A stretch of DNA of 24,918 bases from Bacillota bacterium (GTDB taxonomy: Bacteria > Bacillota > Clostridia > Lachnospirales > Lachnospiraceae): assembly GCA_023409835.1 (NCBI GenBank), contig JAEYQV010000026.1, positions 1 through 24,918 of the forward strand, in the 5' to 3' direction. Position 1 is the first letter of the stretch; the number at the start of each line of letters is the position of its first letter. A program made the translations under genes and the position numbers. Shown here in pieces: positions 17,097 to 22,042 of the stretch. The notes beneath the pieces are model-generated. The model was not told the origin of the DNA and made no database searches. It worked only from the letters and a program-made list of their open reading frames with translations.

Positions 17097-17645
17097 ATGA
17101 AAGCAACCGGTATTGTAAGAAGGATAGATGATCTTGGCCGTGTCGTTGTACCCAAAGAAATTAGGCGTACATTAAGAATCCGTGAGGGAGATCCGCTGGA
17201 GATATTTACTGACAGAGAGGGCGAGATTATTCTGAAGAAATACTCCCCGATCGGAGAATTAGGGCAATTCGCAAAGCAATATGCGGATTCCCTGAACCAG
17301 ACCACCGGGCATATTGTTGCAATTACCGATAAGGACCAGTTTATTGCGGCATCAGGGCCTACAAAGAAGGATTTGATTACGAAGAGCATCAGTCATGAGC
17401 TGGAGGAAGTAATCAATGAGAGAGAAAGTATTGTTGCAGGAAAAGATGATAAAAATTATATCAGAATTACAAACGAGGATGACGGAGAGTTTACTTACCA
17501 GGTAATATACCCGATCATCAGCGAAGGCGATGCCATTGGTTCCGTTATTATACTGACCAAGGATCCGAAGGTGAAATTCGGCGACCTGGAAACGAAGCTT
17601 GCCAGTACGGCGGCAGCTTTCTTAGGAAGGCAAATGGAACAGTAA
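17097..17645 (+). CDS. spoVT: Stage V sporulation protein T, AbrB-type transcriptional regulator
   Basis: SpoVT adjusts sigma-G-dependent gene expression in the forespore and affects spore germination. The 182-residue product has the family's two parts: an AbrB-type swapped-hairpin DNA-binding domain (MKATGIVRRIDDLGRVVVPKEIRRTLRIREGD, residues 1-50) and a C-terminal GAF-like domain (about 55-180) ending ASTAAAFLGRQMEQ. Length and sequence match SpoVT rather than short AbrB. GGAGG lies 8 nt or so before ATG 17097. A terminator follows directly, so it is probably monocistronic. Position before mazG and hup matches clostridial and Bacillus gene order. Confidence 0.97.
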   Translation: MKATGIVRRIDDLGRVVVPKEIRRTLRIREGDPLEIFTDREGEIILKKYSPIGELGQFAKQYADSLNQTTGHIVAITDKDQFIAASGPTKKDLITKSISHELEEVINERESIVAGKDDKNYIRITNEDDGEFTYQVIYPIISEGDAIGSVIILTKDPKVKFGDLETKLASTAAAFLGRQMEQ

Positions 17646-17657
17646 AAGAAGTAGGTA

Positions 17658-17707
17658 GAGAGTGTTGGTAAAATTCCGATTGACTTTTACAACGCTCTCT
17701 TTTCTTT
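17658..17707 (+). terminator. spoVT terminator
   Basis: GAGAG-T-GTTG with TAAAA (17658-17673) pairs with TTTTA-CAAC-G-CTCTC (17685-17699) around one bulge and one wobble, followed by TTTTCTTT. No 31-bp repeat follows this terminator. Confidence 0.85.
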
Positions 17708-17819
17708 ATGTGTATATTACTTCGGTAGATTACGGCCGGACAAGCCGCAGGCAAGCTTAGAGATGGCGGGGACTTGAGGGAGTAGCTACAGCGATATTTC
17801 TTTCGATACATATTAAGGA

Positions 17820-17848
17820 TTGAATCGCAGGGGTAGTACTGTTATAAT
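17820..17848 (+). promoter_or_regulatory. Sigma-A promoter candidate for mazG
   Basis: TTGAAT (17820-17825), 17-nt spacer, consensus TATAAT (17843-17848); leader of about 45-50 nt to ATG 17903. Confidence 0.6.
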
Positions 17849-17902
17849 ATGGGAGGGTAATCACGGAAGGAATCGCCGATTGAGGCGTTAGAGGAGCTAA
17901 GG

Positions 17903-18679
17903 ATGTCAAACGATCAATTTATGGAGTTTATGGATATCATCAGAAAGCTACGCAGCGAGGAGGGATGTCCCTGGGATAGGGAGCAGACCCATTCCAGCCT
18001 AAAATCCTGTCTGATGGAGGAATGCTATGAAACAATTGAAGCAATTGAGAATAATGATATGGATAACCTGTGTGAAGAGCTCGGAGATCTGCTGCTCCAG
18101 ATAGCGATGCATAGCGTTATTGCGGAGGAAACGAAAGAATTTACCATCTCGGAGGTTATCGCCGGGGAAAGCAAGAAGATGATTCGAAGACATCCCCATG
18201 TCTTCGGGGAAGCAACCGTTAGCAGCTCGGAGGAGGTATTGAATAACTGGGAGGATATTAAGAAAAAAGAGAAGGAGAATACAAATCCGTCTGAGGAGCT
18301 AAGAGCAATACCAAAAGCATTTCCAGCCATCCTAAGGGCGCAGAAGGTAATCAAGAAAGCAGGCAAAGCCGGGGTGGTTTTTCCGGACCGGAATGAGACT
18401 GTTAAACTGGTGTCCGAAAAGCTTAAAAAGCTCCAGGAAACCATGGAAAATGGGGATGATAACCGTATAAGTGAAATTTTTGGAGATATGCTATTTTCTA
18501 TTATGGTTTTATCGCTGATTTTACAATTAAATGCAGAAAATTCCTTGACAAATGCTACTAATAAGTTTATAAATAGATTTGTAGACGTCTTTTCTCAAGC
18601 TGAAAGAGAAGGCAGAAATCTATGCGATATCTCATCCGCAGAGCTTGATGCTTTGTGGCGGAGTCATAGAAAAATATAA
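17903..18679 (+). CDS. mazG: Nucleoside triphosphate pyrophosphohydrolase MazG
   Basis: MazG hydrolyses (d)NTPs to monophosphates and pyrophosphate, cleansing the pool of aberrant nucleotides. The 258-residue product has two MazG-type helical domains. The first contains RSEEGCPWDREQTHSSL and the metal-binding EExxE...ExxD pattern (Glu39, Glu40, Glu43, Glu59, Asp62). The second carries the KAGKAGVVFPD and SEIFGDMLFSI segments, the latter with its own ExxD. Length is typical. GAGGAG precedes ATG 17903. The hup promoter lies inside its 3' end. Confidence 0.95.
   Translation: MSNDQFMEFMDIIRKLRSEEGCPWDREQTHSSLKSCLMEECYETIEAIENNDMDNLCEELGDLLLQIAMHSVIAEETKEFTISEVIAGESKKMIRRHPHVFGEATVSSSEEVLNNWEDIKKKEKENTNPSEELRAIPKAFPAILRAQKVIKKAGKAGVVFPDRNETVKLVSEKLKKLQETMENGDDNRISEIFGDMLFSIMVLSLILQLNAENSLTNATNKFINRFVDVFSQAEREGRNLCDISSAELDALWRSHRKI
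18545..18573 (+). promoter_or_regulatory. Sigma-A promoter for hup, inside mazG
   Basis: Consensus TTGACA (18545-18550), 17-nt spacer and TATAAA (18568-18573) lie within the mazG reading frame, giving hup its own strong promoter and a leader of about 125 nt. Confidence 0.65.
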
Positions 18680-18705
18680 CTATCACTTTAGAGGAGGAGA
18701 AATCC

Positions 18706-18981
18706 ATGAACAAAGCAGAATTAGTTGCAGCTATTGCAGAAAAAACAGATTTTTCTAAGAAGGATTCAGAGAAGGCATTAAAGGCTTTCATCGATGTTGT
18801 TACAGAAGAATTAACCAAAGGTGAGAAGGTTCAGTTAGTTGGTTTCGGTACTTTTGAAGTTGCTGAGAGACCTGCTAGAACAGGAAGAAATCCTTTAACC
18901 AATGCTCCTATGAATATTGCTGCTTCTAAAGCACCTAAGTTCAAAGCTGGTAAAGCTTTAAAGGACGTTATCAACGCATAA
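18706..18981 (+). CDS. hup: HU-family DNA-binding protein
   Basis: A 91-residue HU homolog, the abundant histone-like dimer that bends DNA and organises the nucleoid. It starts MNKAELVAAIAEKTDFSKKDSEKAL and shows the beta-arm core GFGTFEVAERPARTGRNP with the Pro that intercalates into DNA, and the C-terminal FKAGKALKDVIN. GGAGGAG precedes ATG 18706. Codon choice is more uniform (GCT, GAA, GGT, TTA) than in neighbours, as expected for high expression. It has its own promoter within mazG and a strong terminator. Confidence 0.98.
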   Translation: MNKAELVAAIAEKTDFSKKDSEKALKAFIDVVTEELTKGEKVQLVGFGTFEVAERPARTGRNPLTNAPMNIAASKAPKFKAGKALKDVINA

Positions 18982-19002
18982 TTATCATTTAAAACAAAAG
19001 AG

Positions 19003-19057
19003 GCTGTTTTAAATTCCGGATCTCGTTGGGGTGTAGGGTATTTAAAACAGCTTTTTT
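19003..19057 (+). terminator. hup terminator
   Basis: GCTGTTTTAAA (19003-19013) pairs perfectly with TTTAAAACAGC (19041-19051) across a 27-nt loop, followed by six Ts (19052-19057). The last Ts also form the base of the next palindrome. Confidence 0.9.
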
Positions 19058-19090
19058 ATGTAATAGGATATTTCACCCTATTACATAAAA
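19054..19090. repeat. Perfect 14-bp inverted repeat abutting hup terminator
   Basis: TTTTATGTAATAGG (19054-19067) and CCTATTACATAAAA (19077-19090) are exact reverse complements with a 9-nt loop. The left arm shares four Ts with the hup terminator. Confidence 0.85.
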
Positions 19091-19148
19091 CTGCTCCGCA
19101 GGATGCGCACTCGCGTGTATTGTATTTTGTCGGCTATGCTGACCGCGT

Positions 19149-19197
19149 CTCGTTAAGCTTGCAGAGCAAGCCTCGAGAGTTTCGATAGGGAAACTCT
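19149..19197. repeat. Hairpin pair upstream of rqcP
   Basis: GCTTGC-AGA-GCAAGC (19157-19171), flanked by CTCG and CGAG, is followed by AGAGTTTC (19176-19183) pairing with GAAACTCT (19190-19197) and a TTTATT tail. The second may be a weak terminator; together they occupy the leader region of rqcP. Confidence 0.6.
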
Positions 19198-19237
19198 TTA
19201 TTCCATATGAGTTTTAAGTGTTAGGAAAGGGTATGTT

Positions 19238-19477
19238 ATGAGACTGGATAAATTTTTAAAGGTCTCCAGACTGATTAAGAGAAGGACCATTGCAAATGAG
19301 GCCTGTGATGCCGGCAGAGTTATGATTAACGGTAAACCGGCCAAAGCCTCTTCCAATGTAAAAGAAGGCGACATCATTGAAATCGGGTTTGGAACCAAAG
19401 CAGTAAAGGTAGAGGTATTAAACGTACAGGAAACCGTTAAGAAGGACGAGGCAAAGGAGCTTATTAAGTATCTTTAA
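19238..19477 (+). CDS. rqcP: S4-domain ribosome quality control protein RqcP (YabO)
   Basis: A 79-residue S4 RNA-binding protein. RqcP works with RqcH on stalled 50S subunits to drive C-terminal alanine tailing of nascent chains. The S4 signature MRLDKFLKVSRLIKRRTIANEACDAGRVMINGKPAKASSNVKEGD occupies residues 1-45. The position between hup and yabP matches the Bacillus yabO locus. AGGAAAGG lies upstream of ATG 19238. The sigma-E promoter candidate for yabP begins just after its stop. Confidence 0.93.
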   Translation: MRLDKFLKVSRLIKRRTIANEACDAGRVMINGKPAKASSNVKEGDIIEIGFGTKAVKVEVLNVQETVKKDEAKELIKYL

Positions 19478-19481
19478 AACC

Positions 19482-19511
19482 GTCATGAAGTATAAAGTCT
19501 CCTCATATATT
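19482..19511 (+). promoter_or_regulatory. Sigma-E promoter candidate for yabPQ
   Basis: GTCATGAA (19482-19489), 14-nt spacer and CATATATT (19504-19511) fit the mother-cell sigma-E pattern (GKCATATT, CATACAMT). yabP and yabQ are sigma-E genes in Bacillus subtilis, which supports the call. The predicted leader is about 60 nt. Confidence 0.5.
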
Positions 19512-19578
19512 TAAAAAGGTGAACTTGGTCTACTGATAGGGCAGGTCTTTTTATTATATCAATCGAGGAGGCTTTTTT

Positions 19579-19866
19579 ATGGAAGAAAAACAACAAATTC
19601 TAAAAGGTCACAAGCTAAACATCAATGCAAGGAAAACAGCGGCTATTACCGGAGTCAACGACGTACTTTCTTTTGATGCAGGGGAAGTACTTCTTCAGAC
19701 GGAGCAAGGAATTCTAATGATCCGGGGACAGGAGCTTCATGTCAATCGTTTGACCCTTGAAAAAGGTGAGGTTGATATTGACGGAAGAATTGACAGCCTA
19801 ACCTACTCAGATACCGCTAATTATGGTAAATCAGGAGAATCCTTATTCGGAAGGCTTTTTAAGTAG
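19579..19866 (+). CDS. yabP: Sporulation protein YabP
   Basis: A 95-residue YabP/YqfC-family protein, made in the mother cell and needed for normal spore assembly. It starts MEEKQQILKGHKLNINARKTAAITGV and has the family's alternating beta pattern (VLSFDAGEVLLQTEQGILMIRGQELHV ... LEKGEVDIDGRIDSLTY). A GAGGAGG site precedes ATG 19579. The yabQ ribosome site overlaps its stop and the gap is 8 nt, so the two are one operon with yabQ and probably divIC. The order rqcP-yabP-yabQ-divIC is that of Bacillus. Confidence 0.96.
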   Translation: MEEKQQILKGHKLNINARKTAAITGVNDVLSFDAGEVLLQTEQGILMIRGQELHVNRLTLEKGEVDIDGRIDSLTYSDTANYGKSGESLFGRLFK

Positions 19867-19874
19867 GAGGCCTT

Positions 19875-20600
19875 ATGAATGCTGCGATTACGGTAGAACT
19901 TCAATTTTTTCTGATCTCCATCCTATGGGGAGCAGTTATTTTACTGGGGTATGATATTCTGCGTATCTTTCGAAGACTGATACCGCACAACAGTTTTTTC
20001 CTGGCCCTGGAGGACCTGATTTTTTGGGTACTTACCAGTGTATTTATTTTTGCCATGATCTATACTATGAACAACGGAACTATCAGGGGCTTCTCCGTTA
20101 TGGGGATAGGTATTGGCATGACACTGTATCATTTTGTCCTCAGCGAGCTTGTCGTAAAATGGATTACAAAGGTGCTCTTACTTCTCCTTAGCCCTCTTAA
20201 GTTTGTCATTGGCAAAATAAAAAGAGTACTTCATTTCTTTGCGTCCAAATTAAAAAAGGTATCAGTTTTGATTCATTCACGATTGAAAAAAAATGTGAAA
20301 TCGGTTAGAATAGCGTTAAACATAAAACGAAGGAGACGTGCTGAGAAACGCAGCAAGCAGAGGGAACTTAAAAATGCTAAAAGGGCTTTGTCAGACAGCA
20401 GAAATGAAGCGAAAAAGAGCAAAAAGAAATCTGGCCGGAACAAAGCAGGTAATGATATTGCCCGCAAAGATAATGTAGGCAATGACAAAGCAGGCATAGA
20501 TATTAACGGAAAAGCTGCTGTTGATATCCCTACGGTGACCGTAAGAAGGCCGGACAGGAGGGCTTCCTATGGATCCATCAAGGGCAGTAGACGATCTTAA
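19875..20600 (+). CDS. yabQ: Spore cortex biosynthesis protein YabQ
   Basis: YabQ is a mother-cell membrane protein needed for cortex peptidoglycan formation. The 241-residue product has hydrophobic segments at about 5-25, 38-62, 68-90 and 93-112, with the conserved LWGAVILLGYDILRIFRRLIPH start. The region after about residue 115 is a long Lys/Arg-rich tail (KKVSVLIHSRLKKNVK..., SRNEAKKSKKKSGRNK) with Asn/Asp/Gly-Lys repeats such as GNDIARKDNVGNDKAG, which is probably disordered and cytoplasmic. AGGAGG lies 4 nt before ATG 19875, overlapping the yabP stop. Confidence 0.93.
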   Translation: MNAAITVELQFFLISILWGAVILLGYDILRIFRRLIPHNSFFLALEDLIFWVLTSVFIFAMIYTMNNGTIRGFSVMGIGIGMTLYHFVLSELVVKWITKVLLLLLSPLKFVIGKIKRVLHFFASKLKKVSVLIHSRLKKNVKSVRIALNIKRRRRAEKRSKQRELKNAKRALSDSRNEAKKSKKKSGRNKAGNDIARKDNVGNDKAGIDINGKAAVDIPTVTVRRPDRRASYGSIKGSRRS

Positions 20601-20645
20601 GATCCATGTTGCCGGGAATTAGAAGCTAGGAGATGGGATAGTAAC

Positions 20646-20930
20646 ATGAAGAGAAGGAAGAATAGGACAGGCATTGGTATAATTGCATTCGTAGTTCTTT
20701 GCATCTGCGGTATTGTTGCTTACGGTAAGCTTAGCTTAGAGAAGCAGAGAGATACCCTGGCAGCTAAGAAGGCTACTCTGGAATCCCAAATCAAAGATGA
20801 AGAAGAGAGACAAACCGACATTAAGAATTATGAGGCTTATGTCCAGACGAAGAAGTATATTGAACAGATTGCCAGGGAGAAGCTGGGCTTAGTTTATGAA
20901 TATGAGATACTTTTTGAAAGAGAAGAATAA
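20646..20930 (+). CDS. divIC: Septum formation initiator, DivIC/FtsB family
   Basis: A 94-residue bitopic protein: basic cytoplasmic start MKRRKNRTG, one membrane helix (about residues 10-27), then a coiled coil (LEKQRDTLAAKKATLESQIKDEEER, about 31-57) and the C-terminal TKKYIEQIAREKLGLVYEYEILF motif typical of DivIC/FtsB. It forms the FtsL-DivIC-DivIB complex at the division septum, also used at the sporulation septum. GGAG precedes ATG 20646. No S1-domain gene (yabR) follows, unlike in Bacillus subtilis. Confidence 0.93.
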   Translation: MKRRKNRTGIGIIAFVVLCICGIVAYGKLSLEKQRDTLAAKKATLESQIKDEEERQTDIKNYEAYVQTKKYIEQIAREKLGLVYEYEILFEREE

Positions 20931-20976
20931 GAGAACAATAAGAGATGAATAATTTTAAGAAGACTGAATTTTACCA

Positions 20977-21005
20977 TTGACAAGCATTAAGAAAGCAGAT
21001 ATAAT
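20977..21005 (+). promoter_or_regulatory. tRNA-Met promoter
   Basis: Fully consensus sigma-A promoter: TTGACA (20977-20982), 17-nt spacer and TATAAT (21000-21005), 15 nt before the mature tRNA start. Confidence 0.85.
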
Positions 21006-21020
21006 GAATTTCGTCACTTT

Positions 21021-21094
21021 GGCGAAGTAGCTCAGTTGGCGAGAGCATGCGGTTCATACCCGCAGTGTCGGCGGTTCAAATCCGTCCTTCGCTA
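21021..21094 (+). tRNA. tRNA-Met (CAT anticodon)
   Basis: A full cloverleaf: acceptor GGCGAAG pairs with CTTCGCT (first pair G-U) with discriminator A; D arm GCTC/GAGC; anticodon stem TGCGG/CCGCA around loop TTCATAC (anticodon CAT); T arm GGCGG/CCGTC around TTCAAAT. CCA is not encoded. The mismatch-free start and lack of the initiator GGG/CCC stem indicate elongator Met; a lysidine-modified Ile tRNA is less likely at this syntenic position. In Bacillus subtilis a tRNA-Met/tRNA-Glu pair sits here; only Met is present. Confidence 0.95.
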
Positions 21095-21100
21095 TTGATT

Positions 21101-21127
21101 AAGGGTTGTTGTAAAACAACCCTTTTT
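21101..21127 (+). terminator. tRNA-Met terminator
   Basis: AAGGGTTGTT (21101-21110) pairs with AACAACCCTT (21115-21124) around GTAA, followed by a T-run, ending transcription just after the tRNA. Confidence 0.92.
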
Positions 21128-21208
21128 GTTGCGTTTATTTCTGTGTTCAGGGATCAATTTCAAGGTATGGCTTATTAAATATTTAGTATAATGAATGTCC
21201 GGTTTTTT

Positions 21209-21419
21209 GGGTTTCACGGAACCAGGCTTTACGGTTGAGAATGCAGGGGTATTATCATCATTATCCCCTGAGAAAGCTCCCCTACTCCGCTCGCGCCAGT
21301 GCTGCCTGAATGAGGCAGGCAGCCACTGTCAGGCACATAGCTCCATAGGGTTTCTTCTCAGGGGACAACGACGACATACCCCTGCACTTTATGTATGCTG
21401 CCTGGCTCCTGTGAAACCC
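21209..21419. repeat. 211-bp nested palindrome between tRNA-Met and spoIIE
   Basis: Four coaxial stems are exact: GGGTTTCAC (21209-21217) with GTGAAACCC (21411-21419); CCAGGC (21222-21227) with GCCTGG (21400-21405); TGCAGGGGTA (21242-21251) with TACCCCTGCA (21377-21386); TCCCCTGAGAA (21264-21274) with TTCTCAGGGGA (21355-21365). An inner TGCCTGA (21303-21309) pairs with TCAGGCA (21329-21335). Either transcript strand would fold into one long interrupted hairpin. The 75-codon open frame at 21195-21422 is a by-product. A miniature mobile element or structured RNA are both possible. Confidence 0.8.
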
Positions 21420-21633
21420 TAGGAACAATAAGGGTAATTATGAGCAAATACGAAACGAGTAGGTAATGACTTAATAAATGGGCTTAATTATTAAGTATGC
21501 CATTGAATTAAATACTAAAACATACATAGGAACAAACAGATAAGCAAATAAAGAAACAAACGTAGAGTAAACATAGAACAGACATAAAAATAAGCTTAAC
21601 ATATTAAGGGTTGTTATAGAATAACCCTCGGAG
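21420..21633. other. A-rich gene-free spacer
   Basis: Purine- and A-rich sequence with no gene, promoter or tRNA that I can support. It contains one short stem, GGGTTGTT-ATAG-AATAACCC (21608-21627), that resembles the tRNA-Met terminator stem but lacks a T-run. Confidence 0.55.
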
Positions 21634-21793
21634 GGAAATAAAAAAGTATCATGTTGGAGTATGAGATTTGTTAATGGGGAAATAAAAAAGTATCATGGTG
21701 GAGTATGAGAATTGCTAATGAAGGAGATAAAAAGTTTCTTGGCGGAGAATGTAAAATTTCATAATGAGGAGATGTAAAGCTTCATGAGCTTGT
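21634..21793. repeat. Four degenerate 44-45-bp direct tandem repeats
   Basis: Units start at 21634, 21678, 21723 and 21768. Units 1 and 2 share GGAAATAAAAAAGTATCATG followed by (T/G)TGGAGTATGAGA and differ at few positions. Units 3 and 4 are progressively diverged (GGAGATAAAAAGTTTCTTGG, GGAGATGTAAAGCTTCATGA). They lie about 170 bp upstream of the spoIIE promoter. Function unknown. Confidence 0.75.
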
Positions 21794-21962
21794 ATACTCT
21801 TTAGATAAATAAATAGTTTATGTGGTTGGACTCCGCTGGGGGTTTAGGGGGAGGTCGAAAATGCTTTTCAGGCTCTTAAGATGCTTTAGGTTCCTATATT
21901 CGATGGAATCAGATTTTCTAAGGAATTCTTGTCAATAAGTTTTTGGTTTCAGGGTATTGTTT

Positions 21963-21995
21963 TTGACAAAGATTTCATTTGGGACTGCCTATAAT
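21963..21995 (+). promoter_or_regulatory. spoIIE promoter, Spo0A-type with 21-bp spacing
   Basis: TTGACA (21963-21968) and TATAAT (21990-21995) are both consensus but separated by 21 bp, the non-standard spacing of sigma-A promoters that need Spo0A~P, such as spoIIG and spoIIE of Bacillus subtilis. TTTGACA (21962-21968) is also an inverted 0A box (TGTCGAA) with one mismatch. GGTCGAA at 21853-21859 is another one-mismatch box further upstream. Confidence 0.8.
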
Positions 21996-22042
21996 TACTG
22001 CACATATCGATACAACGTCAGTAGCAAAAGGAGCGTAACTAA

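Noticed and set aside
19512..19560. Terminator between rqcP and yabP
   Set aside because: A TCTTTTTATT tail is present but I could not find a convincing stem before it; the GGTCT elements there are direct rather than inverted.
21195..21422. 75-codon plus-strand open frame
   Set aside because: It covers the nested palindrome exactly, has no ribosome site and no recognisable protein pattern.
21634..21793. CRISPR array upstream of spoIIE
   Set aside because: Units are directly contiguous and diverge along their whole length; there are no conserved repeats separated by unique spacers and no cas genes.
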